Shown: positions 1 to 8,400 of the stretch, piece by piece | How positions within the stretch are numbered: position 1 is the stretch's first letter | How the letters are laid out: each line of letters opens with the position of its first letter | The notes under the pieces: model-generated | What the model saw: only the letters and a program-made list of their open reading frames with translations | What the model was told of the DNA's origin: nothing | Database searches by the model: none | Program-made: the position numbers and the translations under genes | Source of the DNA: Psychrobacter sanguinis | GTDB taxonomy: Bacteria > Pseudomonadota > Gammaproteobacteria > Pseudomonadales > Moraxellaceae | DNA: 64,000 nucleotides | Assembly (NCBI RefSeq): GCF_020736705.1 | Contig: NZ_CP085990.1 | Coordinates: forward strand, 2,108,001-2,172,000 | Reading direction: 5' to 3'

Positions 1-1
1 T

Positions 2-955
2 GCCATTGCTGAATTTACGGAAGCAAAATTAGTCATTGATGAAGATGCTCAAAATAAAATACTTGAACTGTTTAAAGGAGGAAACGATTCTCTAATTGCC
101 TCTAATAAAAGACAAGCCAATACCATTGAGGGCAGTCATCTTCTAAAAAATGCAGTGGGCTTGGCAGTGGGCTTTGTGCACAAATATCAAGATACTTATT
201 ATGCCGTACTTCCAGGTCCTCCCAGAGAAATGAAGGTGATGTTTAAACGTGAGCTCAAGCCTTTACTAGATAATATCTTGGGTACGCGTAAGAAACTTTA
301 TTCTAAGTATTTAAAGTTTGGCAATATTGGCGAGTCTGCCGTTGAAGATACACTAAAAGAATTAATTGCGCAGCAAAGCAATGTCTCCATAGCGCCTTAT
401 GCAGGGATTGGTGAAATCACCATTCGTCTTACAGTCAAAGCACATAGCTTAGAAGATGCAGAGAAAGACTTTGAAGGAACTGCCAAACAGATACGTCATT
501 TGTTGGGAGATTATCTATATAGTGAAGAGAATGAATCGTTAGAGCAAGCTCTAAGTCAGCATCAGATAAATGACTTTGGGGTGTATGAGATTAATACCAA
601 TGCTTATTTGAGCAATAGAATATTAAGTACCGATGCTCCTTATGAAAATCTAAAGGTAAGTACCACTCGGGTAGAAAAAAAGACCATTAATGAGGCGCTA
701 GCAGCCAATCAATTTGCAGAGTTTATTGAGCAAAATAACCTTAAAAATGCAATCGGTGTGTTTCATTGTCAAATATCACAAGCTTCTCTGACTCCTTCGG
801 GAAGACCTCAAAAGAGATTTTTTATTGCTCTGTGTGTCGATGGCAATGTATCACTTATTGAAAGAACCTTCATCGGTGATATGCAGGCGGTGCAGATAAG
901 AGCGGCTAAAACAGCGTTATTCTTATTCTTAAAGGCGTTTAAAGAGATAAGTTAA
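2..955 (+). CDS. cinA: CinA-family protein (competence/damage-inducible protein A), 5' end outside window
   Basis: The frame is open from the first bases of the window, so the gene starts upstream; 317 codons are visible. The segment with LPGPPREMK, then GNIGESAVEDTLKEL, IAPYAGIGEITIRLT and GDYLYSEENESLEQ follows the MoCF-like and KH-like parts of CinA closely. The last ~135 residues sit where CinA normally carries its PncC (nicotinamide-nucleotide amidohydrolase) domain, but the signature SCTGG serine motif is absent: by eye VYEINTNAYLSNRIL occupies that place. The end of the domain (RFFIALCVDG, then RAAKTALFLFLKAF) still resembles PncC. CinA proteins act in pyridine-nucleotide repair (ADP-ribose pyrophosphatase plus NMN deamidase). 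Here the deamidase part may be inactive. It converges on the glutaredoxin-like gene across a shared terminator. An internal GTG at 155 is not a start. Confidence 0.85.
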   Translation, partial: AIAEFTEAKLVIDEDAQNKILELFKGGNDSLIASNKRQANTIEGSHLLKNAVGLAVGFVHKYQDTYYAVLPGPPREMKVMFKRELKPLLDNILGTRKKLYSKYLKFGNIGESAVEDTLKELIAQQSNVSIAPYAGIGEITIRLTVKAHSLEDAEKDFEGTAKQIRHLLGDYLYSEENESLEQALSQHQINDFGVYEINTNAYLSNRILSTDAPYENLKVSTTRVEKKTINEALAANQFAEFIEQNNLKNAIGVFHCQISQASLTPSGRPQKRFFIALCVDGNVSLIERTFIGDMQAVQIRAAKTALFLFLKAFKEIS

Positions 956-970
956 GATTATCTGTCACCA

Positions 971-1012
971 AAAAAAAGGAGCAAGCCTATACTATAAGCT
1001 TGCTCCTTTTTT
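971..1012. terminator. Bidirectional intrinsic terminator between cinA and the glutaredoxin-like gene
   Basis: A 9-bp stem GGAGCAAGC (978-986) / GCTTGCTCC (998-1006) is flanked by A7 on the left and T6 on the right, so it can terminate both convergent genes. Confidence 0.85.
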
Positions 1013-1024
1013 ATGAAAGTAGAG

Positions 1025-1381
1025 CTATTGATTTTGGATATGGGTTTCAATTAACGACTTATTATACCCATGAATGATTGAACCGTTAAATTGTAACAAG
1101 GGCACAGCTTGGCCACCCAGCATTTTGAATTGCTCATATCCTTCAGCGGACCTTTCTATGTCATATTCGCAATAATTCACATTATGTTTGGCTAATAATT
1201 GCTTAGTTTGCTTGCAGTAGCCACACCAGACAGCACTATAAAGCACGATATCGTTTTGCTCGGAGACATTACAAGCTAGAGCCTCAGGGACAGACTGAAC
1301 TCTACTAGCATTAATCATATAAAAGCTTGCCATTAACACTGTAGCGGTCAACACTATAGTAAATAATGTGATGGGTTTCAT
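1025..1381 (-). CDS. Membrane-anchored glutaredoxin/thioredoxin-fold protein
   Basis: A 118-residue protein. Residues ~5-25 (ITLFTIVLTATVLMASFYMI) form one hydrophobic segment, either a signal anchor or an uncleaved signal peptide, which places the rest outside the cytoplasm. The domain begins with IVLYSAVWCGYCKQTKQLL, a glutaredoxin-like beta strand followed by a CxxC active site (CGYC). It continues with YDIERSAEGYEQFKMLGG and a cis-proline loop QAVPLLQFNG, then GYN. This order matches the glutaredoxin fold, so it is probably a periplasmic thiol-disulfide oxidoreductase of unknown partner. Single gene, transcribed toward cinA; tmRNA lies upstream and reads the same way, ended by its own terminator. 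Confidence 0.75.
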   Translation of the reverse strand: MKPITLFTIVLTATVLMASFYMINASRVQSVPEALACNVSEQNDIVLYSAVWCGYCKQTKQLLAKHNVNYCEYDIERSAEGYEQFKMLGGQAVPLLQFNGSIIHGYNKSLIETHIQNQ

Positions 1382-1571
1382 ACGTCACTTGATGGGTAGA
1401 ATGTCTGCAGATGAGTATAGTTAAGATAGAGAGACAAGTCTAATCTAATCAGGCTAAAGAAACTTTATTGGTATATTTAGATATGACTCATTTCAATACC
1501 AACAATAATACCGGTATTCTATATAGCCTGCTATGGTTCGGGATATTCACTAAACCTCTCAAACGCCTATT

Positions 1572-1604
1572 AAAAAAGGCCTACCGAATATTACGGTAAG
1601 CCTT
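1572..1604 (-). terminator. Intrinsic terminator of ssrA
   Basis: On the minus strand AAGGCTTACCG and CGGTAGGCCTT pair (one mismatch) around a 7-nt loop and are followed by a run of U. It lies 12 nt beyond the CCA end of tmRNA. Confidence 0.8.
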
Positions 1605-1615
1605 GATTAAGAAAT

Positions 1616-1973
1616 TGGTGGAGATGGCGGGAGTTGAACCCGCGTCCGCCAGCATTACGCCTGTGGATCTACATGCTTAGTTTCTGTCTATGGTTTTAAC
1701 CCGCACCGATCCGACAGTCAGGATGGATTGGGCGATCCTTTGAGTTTGAACCCTGAGAACTAAGGCAGTTCCCAGAGCGATCCCATATGCGTGCGCTATA
1801 CTTAACTGACCAACTATGGGCAATCAGCAGTTAAGAAAGCAGGGGTTTAGGCTGCTAGAGCGTAACTTTCGTCGTTTGCAATTATAACAATATATGTTTG
1901 ATTTACGAGAGGACATATACTCTCGGCATGCACCATCAGGTTTCATCACCAGCGTCGAAGCCAGAACATCCCC
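1616..1973 (-). ncRNA. ssrA: Transfer-messenger RNA (tmRNA, SsrA)
   Basis: Read on the minus strand the RNA begins GGGGAUGUUCUGGCUUCGAC and ends with the tRNA-like T arm and CAUCUCCACCA, so 5' GGGGAUG pairs with 3' CAUCUCC to give the alanyl acceptor stem; length ~358 nt with CCA encoded. The tag reading frame lies at 1879..1847 and gives A-N-D-E-S-Y-A-L-A-A followed by UAA, the usual gammaproteobacterial degradation tag with Ser at the position where E. coli has Asn. tmRNA with SmpB rescues ribosomes stalled on broken mRNAs and marks the products for proteolysis. It has its own promoter and terminator. Confidence 0.97.
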
Positions 1974-1986
1974 AATAGAACGAGCT

Positions 1987-2015
1987 ATTATATAGCTAAT
2001 ATCAGATTATTACAA
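1987..2015 (-). promoter_or_regulatory. Sigma-70 promoter of ssrA
   Basis: On the minus strand -35 TTGTAA (2015-2010), a 17-bp spacer and -10 TATAAT (1992-1987). The mature 5' end of tmRNA at 1973 is 13 nt past the -10, consistent with a short precursor trimmed by RNase P. Confidence 0.8.
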
Positions 2016-2085
2016 GAGGACTAAGTTTCAGCTTACATTAGGTAACATATTGATAAATTTAACTAAACGAATAACTTATTTGCAC

Positions 2086-2113
2086 AAAAAAAGTCAGCCG
2101 AAGCTGACTTTTT
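2086..2113 (-). terminator. Intrinsic terminator of the rpsF-rpsR-rplI operon
   Basis: Stem AGTCAGC (2092-2098) / GCTGACT (2103-2109) with loop CGAA; A7 on the left gives the U-tract for minus-strand transcription. It sits 32 nt beyond the rplI stop. Confidence 0.88.
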
Positions 2114-2144
2114 CTTTAACAACTAAACTGTAGTAGGGCAGTAA

Positions 2145-2639
2145 TTATTCTGCGTCTTCTTCAGCTTCTTGCTGTTGTGCTGCTTGATCACCATCTTCAG
2201 AAAGAATGGTAACTAAGATGCTAGCAAAGATATCGTGATGAAGCTGGATATCAACATTGTATTCACCCACTTGACGTAAAGTACCTTCTGGTAACTTAAC
2301 TTCAGCGCGGTCAACTTCAAGGCCAGACTTAGTAAGTGCATCGGCGATATCGCGAGTACCGATAGAACCAAATAGCTTACCATCTTCACCAGATTTAGCG
2401 CGCATGATAACGTTAACATCAGTCAACGCGTCAGCACGTTTCTGTGCAGCGGCTAATTCTTCAGCTTCGATAGCTTCAAGTTCAGCACGACGAGCTTCAA
2501 ATTTCTCAACGTTAGCTGGAGTAGCTGGTAACGCTTTACCTTGAGGAATTAGGTAGTTACGACCGTAACCTGATTTTACATCGACAGTTTCGCCAAGTTT
2601 ACCAAGGTTGACGATACGCTGTAATAAAATAACTTGCAT
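2145..2639 (-). CDS. rplI: 50S ribosomal protein L9
   Basis: A 164-residue protein beginning [22 protein letters not shown] with the conserved [13 protein letters not shown] motif, the hallmark of the L9 N-terminal rRNA-binding domain. A long helix ([25 protein letters not shown]) links it to the C-terminal domain ([19 protein letters not shown]). It is ~15 residues longer than E. coli L9 because of an acidic tail ([15 protein letters not shown]). L9 binds 23S rRNA at the base of the L1 stalk and helps hold the reading frame. It is the last gene of the operon, 19 bp after rpsR. Confidence 0.98.
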   Translation of the reverse strand: MQVILLQRIVNLGKLGETVDVKSGYGRNYLIPQGKALPATPANVEKFEARRAELEAIEAEELAAAQKRADALTDVNVIMRAKSGEDGKLFGSIGTRDIADALTKSGLEVDRAEVKLPEGTLRQVGEYNVDIQLHHDIFASILVTILSEDGDQAAQQQEAEEDAE

Positions 2640-2658
2640 GAGTCACTCCTAAGTTGGC

Positions 2659-2886
2659 TTACTGATGATTGTCAGTGTATGGAAGCAATGCTAAGTAACG
2701 AGCTTGTTTGATAGCAGTTGCTAATTGACGCTGATATTTGTTAGACGTACCAGTGATACGGCTAGGAACAATTTTACCATTGTCGCTGATGTATTGTTTT
2801 AGTAGCTCTACATCTTTATAGTCGATGTGAGTGATACCTTCAGCGGTAAAACGGCAAAATTTACGACGGCGATAAAAACGTGCCAT
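2659..2886 (-). CDS. rpsR: 30S ribosomal protein S18
   Basis: 75 residues, starting [17 protein letters not shown] and containing the conserved stretch [22 protein letters not shown], then [21 protein letters not shown]. This is a full-length S18, the partner of S6 in the 30S platform. It lies between rpsF (26 bp upstream) and rplI. The priB gene found between rpsF and rpsR in E. coli is absent, which is the usual state outside the enterobacteria. Confidence 0.98.
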   Translation of the reverse strand: MARFYRRRKFCRFTAEGITHIDYKDVELLKQYISDNGKIVPSRITGTSNKYQRQLATAIKQARYLALLPYTDNHQ

Positions 2887-2912
2887 GGATCTTCTCCTTA
2901 AATGAGCTTAAA

Positions 2913-3317
2913 TTATTCGTCAGAATCGTCGTTAGACTCATCATCCTGATCATTGTCATAGTTTTCACTACGTGGCGCTTTACGTGCACGCTTCTCATCA
3001 GCGCTTTTCGCTAATTGTGAAGGCTCAGTAATAGCGTCGTCACGACGTACAACTAGACTACGGATAATGGCGTCGTTATAACGGAACAGCTCTTCAAGCT
3101 CTTCTAGAGTCGCACCATCACACTCAATGTTGAATAACACATAGTGTGCTTTATGGATTTTGTTAATTGGGTAAGCCAATTGACGACGGCCCCAATCTTC
3201 AAGACGATGAACCATACCATTGTTGTCTTGAACTAATTTGATATATCGCTCAACCATGCCGACTACTTGGTCGCTTTGGTCAGGGTGTACGATAAGCACC
3301 ACTTCGTAATGTCTCAT
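2913..3317 (-). CDS. rpsF: 30S ribosomal protein S6
   Basis: 134 residues beginning [18 protein letters not shown], with [28 protein letters not shown] and a conserved [15 protein letters not shown] segment, all typical of S6. The C-terminus is a hydrophilic, very acidic tail ([13 protein letters not shown]). In E. coli S6 the tail receives extra glutamates from RimK; here it is rich in D, N and S, so that modification cannot be assumed. The start is fixed by AAGGAG placed 6 nt upstream (minus strand, 3329-3324). First gene of the rpsF-rpsR-rplI operon. Confidence 0.97.
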   Translation of the reverse strand: MRHYEVVLIVHPDQSDQVVGMVERYIKLVQDNNGMVHRLEDWGRRQLAYPINKIHKAHYVLFNIECDGATLEELEELFRYNDAIIRSLVVRRDDAITEPSQLAKSADEKRARKAPRSENYDNDQDDESNDDSDE

Positions 3318-3323
3318 TTAGGA

Positions 3324-3369
3324 CTCCTTACGGATTAGTAGCCATTGACCCCATGTCAACAGCAAGGAG
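3324..3369 (-). promoter_or_regulatory. Candidate S6:S18-responsive leader that sequesters the rpsF ribosome-binding site
   Basis: On the minus strand CUCCUU (3369-3364) can pair with AAGGAG (3329-3324), the Shine-Dalgarno of rpsF. Inside this outer stem is a small hairpin UUGAC/GUCAA (3359-3355 / 3349-3345). An unpaired CCG (3333-3331) lies on the 3' side, next to the outer stem. A CCG in an internal loop next to the rpsF start is the known recognition feature of the S6:S18 ribosomal-protein leader that mimics 16S rRNA. Structure was folded by eye only. Confidence 0.5.
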
Positions 3370-3475
3370 ATTTATAACAGATGCACTTAACAAATAAAGT
3401 ACATCTACATTGAAATAAATAGCTGTTACTCATTATAAAGTAACAATAAATTTACTAATTGCTATAAAGCGCGGG

Positions 3476-3504
3476 ATTATAACAGTTATCGAGTTTTATA
3501 ACAA
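3476..3504 (-). promoter_or_regulatory. Sigma-70 promoter of rpsF operon
   Basis: Minus strand: -35 TTGTTA (3504-3499), 17-bp spacer, -10 TATAAT (3481-3476). It predicts a ~150-nt 5' leader before rpsF, enough to hold the candidate S6:S18 element. Confidence 0.75.
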
Positions 3505-3761
3505 GCTTTGTATCAAATGATTTCAATAATCAATAACTGATTGAGACTGTCCAAAAAAATGTTTACAGTAACCTGCTGCTAATATATTCATTATATTATC
3601 TGAACGTCTTTTAAAATTGATACTTTTTTAAGTTCTTATATTTTAAAGTCTTCGCAAGGTCAGCTGAGTTATCAGGTTGTAGTAAGGCTAAATGTTTAGG
3701 GATGTTCATCAGCAGATGCTGTAAGCGTTACAACAAAGCGTTATCAAAAGGTATAGAGGTT
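3505..3761. other. Divergent intergenic region between rpsF and the SDR gene
   Basis: AT-rich spacer. Nothing beyond the rpsF promoter side and a likely but undefined promoter for the plus-strand gene is visible; no RNA gene or small ORF with a convincing ribosome-binding site. Confidence 0.4.
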
Positions 3762-4466
3762 ATGAAACGTAAAGCCATTATAATAGGCGCAACGGGTTTG
3801 GTTGGCAGAAGGTTGGTTAGCCAACTTAGCTTAATGTATGACAATCTGATTATTGTTGCTAGAAAGCCGCCAAAGCATATGTCAGCTCAAATGCAGTTTT
3901 ATCAATTAGGCGACTTTAACAACCTAGAAGAGATCATGGGCAATATTTCTATTGGTCCAGATACAGATGCGTTTAGTTGTTTGGGAACGACCAAAAAACA
4001 AGCAGGAAGCGATGAGGCATTTAGACGTATTGATTATGACTATAATCTAAATTTTGCTAAATCTTGCCGCAAAAAAGGGGTACAAAGGTTCTTTATTTTA
4101 TCGGCGTTAGGCGCGGATACTGAAAGCCGGTTTTTTTATAACCGAGTAAAAGGAGAGCTTGAGACCTCATTGGCCGAGTTAGGCTTTAATGAATTGGTTA
4201 TCTTTCAGCCTTCTTTATTATTAGGTAAACATAAAGGTCGTTTATTGGAAAATACAGCACAAAGGGCTTATAAAATTATTGCGCCACTGGTACCGAAAAC
4301 TTTGCGCTCACGACCCATTGAAGCCGAGCGAGTGGCAGCAGCTATTGCTCTAACGGCTCATAATATCAATGAACGTCATAAAGTATCAGATTTGGAAGCT
4401 AAGAGTGATAAAGTTACTATAATTGACAATCAACAAATGCTTGCGATGACTCGATTAAAGTCTTAA
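3762..4466 (+). CDS. NAD(P)-binding Rossmann-fold (atypical SDR, HTATIP2/YbjT-like) protein
   Basis: 234 residues from the ATG at 3762, preferred over the in-frame ATG at 3702 because AGAGGT lies just before it and the protein then opens directly with the dinucleotide-binding motif (KAIIIGATGLVGRRLVSQL: GxxGxxG). Downstream are AFSCLGTTKKQAGSDEAFRRIDYDYN and RFFILSALGADTESRFFYNRVKGELE. The latter holds the YxxxK pair of extended/atypical SDRs. The order matches the oxidoreductase family related to TIP30/HTATIP2. The substrate cannot be read from sequence. Monocistronic, followed by rraA on the same strand after 142 bp of repetitive DNA. Confidence 0.75.
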   Translation: MKRKAIIIGATGLVGRRLVSQLSLMYDNLIIVARKPPKHMSAQMQFYQLGDFNNLEEIMGNISIGPDTDAFSCLGTTKKQAGSDEAFRRIDYDYNLNFAKSCRKKGVQRFFILSALGADTESRFFYNRVKGELETSLAELGFNELVIFQPSLLLGKHKGRLLENTAQRAYKIIAPLVPKTLRSRPIEAERVAAAIALTAHNINERHKVSDLEAKSDKVTIIDNQQMLAMTRLKS

Positions 4467-4514
4467 GCTAAATATTGAGTAAGTAGCAGGATTGTCCTAG
4501 CGGTACTCGCCGAA

Positions 4515-4597
4515 GTTTTTTGAATTAATAGCCGTAGTTTTTTGAATCAATAATAGCTTTATGAGCCAATAATAGTTTCATCAGCCAATAATAATTA
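4515..4597. repeat. Short degenerate direct repeats upstream of rraA
   Basis: Two copies of GTTTTTTGAATYAATA (from 4515 and 4537) are followed by two copies of a unit with AGCCAATAATA (from about 4564 and 4582). Together they fill most of the gap before the rraA ribosome-binding site. Confidence 0.55.
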
Positions 4598-4608
4598 AGG
4601 GAATAACC

Positions 4609-5133
4609 ATGACCGAAATGACCAAAACAAACTTCGTAACTTGTGATTTATTGGATGCCAATCCAGAAAGCCAAGTCTGTCTACCAAATATTGAAGGCAA
4701 GTCTTTTTATAGCTTTGGCGGTAAAGATAAGTTTTGCGGTGAAATCGTCACTGTGAAATGCTTTGAGGACAACAGCCGAGTTAAAGAGTTGCTAAACTCT
4801 GATGGCCGCGATGCCAATGGCGAAGGTAAAATCTTGGTTGTCGATGGTGGTGGTTCTATGCGCTGTGCATTATTAGGCGATATGATTGCTCAATCTGCTA
4901 TCGATAATGGTTGGACTGGGGTTGTGGTTTATGGCTGCGTGCGTGATGTAGACGACATGGCACAGATGGATATCGGGGTTATGGCGTTAGGCTGTATCCC
5001 TCGCAAATCAAACCGTCGTGGTGAAGGTCAGACTGATTTAGAGATTAGTTTTGGTGATTTAACTTTAAACTCAGGCATGTATGTTTATGCCGACAATAAC
5101 GGTATTATTGCTAGCGAAAAACCGTTAATTTAG
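4609..5133 (+). CDS. rraA: Ribonuclease E activity regulator RraA
   Basis: 174 residues. FVTCDLLDANPES, then FYSFGGKDKFCGEIVTVKCFEDNSRVKELL, ILVVDGGGSMRCALLGDMIA and WTGVVVYGCVRDVDDMAQMDIGVMALGCIPRKS are all signature stretches of RraA. Family members fold like class II HMG/CHA aldolases; RraA binds the C-terminal scaffold of RNase E and lowers its activity, changing global mRNA decay. The RNase E partner is not in the window. The start has AAGGGA 7 nt upstream. A strong terminator follows, so it is probably monocistronic. Confidence 0.93.
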   Translation: MTEMTKTNFVTCDLLDANPESQVCLPNIEGKSFYSFGGKDKFCGEIVTVKCFEDNSRVKELLNSDGRDANGEGKILVVDGGGSMRCALLGDMIAQSAIDNGWTGVVVYGCVRDVDDMAQMDIGVMALGCIPRKSNRRGEGQTDLEISFGDLTLNSGMYVYADNNGIIASEKPLI

Positions 5134-5231
5134 CTCATTGTGCATTTAATTCATTTAGTTAATCTGGGAATAACGCTGAGCTGAAATTGCCCTAAAATTA
5201 AAGCTCTATTATACGTCTCTAGCTGACTTAT

Positions 5232-5270
5232 AAAGCCAACACAGCACCACACTGCTTTGTTGGCTTTTTT
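5232..5270 (+). terminator. Intrinsic terminator of rraA
   Basis: AAAGCCAACA..AGC pairs with GCT..TGTTGGCTTT and is followed by a T run. The outer stem sequence AAGCCAAC/GTTGGCTT recurs in the terminator at 45598-45630. Confidence 0.85.
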
Positions 5271-5384
5271 GATAAGCACATAGGATTAATAATCCAACTA
5301 CAAATGACTAATTGAATAGTTTGGCAATACTATTTTTAATAGCAGTTCAATTTTTAATAGTGGTTTTAAGGACGTTTCAATAGT

Positions 5385-5412
5385 TTGTACCGCCCCTTCA
5401 AGTTCGTATAAT
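5385..5412 (+). promoter_or_regulatory. Sigma-70 promoter of mfd
   Basis: -35 TTGTAC (5385-5390), 16-bp spacer, -10 TATAAT (5407-5412), 73 bp before the mfd start. Confidence 0.65.
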
Positions 5413-5485
5413 AGAGGCTCTATTTTTAGTAGCTACGACATCTTTTAGCTTATTGGCCTTTGATAAGGAAAAATAACACAACATT

Positions 5486-8400
5486 ATGCCTAAACTCTCT
5501 GAGCATCCTCTCACTAATATTTTTACTGCCACCAATGAAAAACTATTCCCTATAGAGAATTCGCAAAGGCGTTGGCTCTATCCCACGCATGCTGCCGCTG
5601 GTAGCCTTTGGTTGGCCAGTTTAACAGACTGTCCAGTAGCCAATGTTGCCAATCGTCTGAAAGTAGTGGTCACTAAAGACCAAAATCAGTTGAATCAAAT
5701 TGAAACTGAACTTGCCTTTTGTGGGGTGGATGCCTATGTGTTCCCAGACTGGGAGACGCTAACCTATGATGAGCTGTCTCCCCATCAAGACATCGTTAGT
5801 GAGCGTATCAATCTACTAACTGAGATGCCCAAAAGCGGCATTTTATTGATTAGTATTCAGACCTTGATGCAGCGCGTTGCACCACCCAGTTGGCTTATCG
5901 GTCAGCACTTTGATTTAAGTGTGGGCGATGTCTTTGACATAAATGCTCAAAGAGAGATGTTGGCTTCAGCAGGCTACCGTGCCGTTGATAACGTATTTGA
6001 GCCTGGCGAATTTGCGGTACGAGGAAGTGTTATTGATATCTTTGCTATGGGTCAGCCCTTCCCATTACGCTTAGATTTATTCGACAATGAGATTGAAACC
6101 ATCAAGTTTTTCAATCCACAGACGCAGCGTACCTTATCGACCCAAACTTTAGTCGATATCGTTGAAGCTCGATCTGATGCAGACAGTGCTAGCAAGCATG
6201 ATTTAACCGTAGAATCATTGTCATTACTACATAAGCTGCCAGATGTCTCTAAGCCCATTACACAGTTCCAGATTTTACCAGCCAAAGAGTTTCCTTTGGA
6301 GGAGGGTAGAGAGACCTTCCGTAATAACTTCGCAGCGATGTTCCCCAATGTCAGTAGCCGTAAGTTTGAGCTACACAAAGACGTAATGGCAGGTATCGCC
6401 AGCAGTGGTCTTGAGTATTATCAGCCACTGTTCTTTGATTTAGAGGACTGGAGCAATACGGGTCATTTATTCAGTTATTTCCCCAACGATTCGCTGTTTA
6501 TTATCGATGAAAATATAGCCGAGTCTCAAGCAGACTATTGGTCACAGATTCAGCGTCGTTATGAAGAGCGCCGTCATGATATCGATAAGCCTATCCTAGA
6601 GCCAAAACTGCTTTATTTACCAAGTAACGAGACCAACGAAAGGCTCAATGCTTATTCTCGTGTCATCTTAAGTCAAAATGATTTGGCTACCTCTGACAAT
6701 AGCCAAACCGGTAAAGTGCATTTGCCAGCGATTATGCCGCCAGATTTGCCGGTAAGTCATCAAAAGGCTGAGCCTTTACTCGAGTTATTAGATTATGCTC
6801 AAGGGTACTGGGGTGAGGAGGATGCAGAGCAGCAGCAGACTATAGACAAACCTGTCCGCCGTCCTATTTTGGTAGTGGCAGAAACAGCAGGCCGTCGCGA
6901 AATTTTATTAGAGTTGTTCAGAGGTAAAATTCAAGTTCAGACCTTTGATGGGTTACAGCACTTCCTGCATAGTGAGCTTTATCAGCATCCGGCACAAAAT
7001 CAAGGCGGAAAGCCCACAGTAGGACTTACCATTGCTCCCATTGAGCGTGGGGCAGTAATCGCCAATCATTTATCGATTATTAGTGAAACGCAACTGTTTG
7101 GTAGACAAGTTCTACAAACACGTCGTCGCCGTCAAAGCGATGTCTCTGAAGAGTTTTTGATTAAGAGTGTCACTGAACTGACAGAAGGCAGTCCTGTGGT
7201 GCATATTAATCAAGGTATTGGCCGTTATCATGGCCTTATTACCTTAGATGCGGGCGAGGGCGAACAAGAGTTTATCCATCTAAAATATGCCGATGATGCA
7301 AGCATTTATGTACCGGTAGCCAATTTACAGTTAATCAGCCGTTATAGTGGAGGCGACCCCGCATTGGCTCCCTTACATAAGATTGGCAGTGGTAAATGGG
7401 ATAAGGCAAAACAAAAAGCGCTAGAACAAATTCATGATGTTGCTGCTGAGCTATTGAACATGCAGGCACGTCGTCAGGCAAAAGAAGGCATTCACTTTAA
7501 AGTAGACACAGCACAGTATGAACTGTTTGCCAGTCAGTTTGCCTTTGAAGAAACCCCTGACCAAGCTAATGCGATTGATGCGGTCATTCATGATATGAAA
7601 CAAAGCAAACCTATGGACCGTTTAATATGCGGTGACGTAGGTTTTGGTAAGACCGAAGTGGCGATGCGTGCTGCCTTTATTGCGGTCAACAGTGGTTATC
7701 AAGTGGCAGTACTGGTGCCGACGACTTTGCTGGCAGGTCAGCATGAGGATAACTTTAAAGACCGCTTTGCTGATTGGCCCATCAAGGTAGAGACATTGTC
7801 TCGTTTTGGTGGTAAAAAATATCAAGACCAAGTATTGGAAGATTTGGCAGCAGGCAAAGTGGATATTGTCATCGGCACTCATAAACTACTGCAAAAAGAT
7901 GTGAAATTTGCCAATCTCGGTCTGATGATTGTCGATGAAGAACATCGCTTCGGTGTGCGTCATAAAGAGCTGATTAAAGCATTACAAAGTGATGTCGATA
8001 GCTTGTCTATGACAGCCACACCGATCCCTAGAACATTGAATATGGCATTGACAGGCATGCGAGACATGTCAATTATTGCCACACCACCGGCAAGACGTTT
8101 GGCGATTAAAACCTTTGTGATGCAAAAGACCAATCAGCTGATGAAAGAGGCTATCTTGCGTGAGCTATTGCGGGGTGGTCAGGTTTATCTGCTACACAAT
8201 GATGTCGCCAGTATTGAGCGTATGGCGGAGAATATCCGTGAGCTAGTACCTGAAGCTCGAGTCGGAGTAGCGCATGGTCAGATGAATGAGCGCGGGCTAG
8301 AGCAGGTGATGCAACAGTTTTATCATAAGAAGTTCAACGTGTTGGTATGTACCACCATTATTGAGACTGGTATCGACGTGCCTAACGCCAACACTATTAT

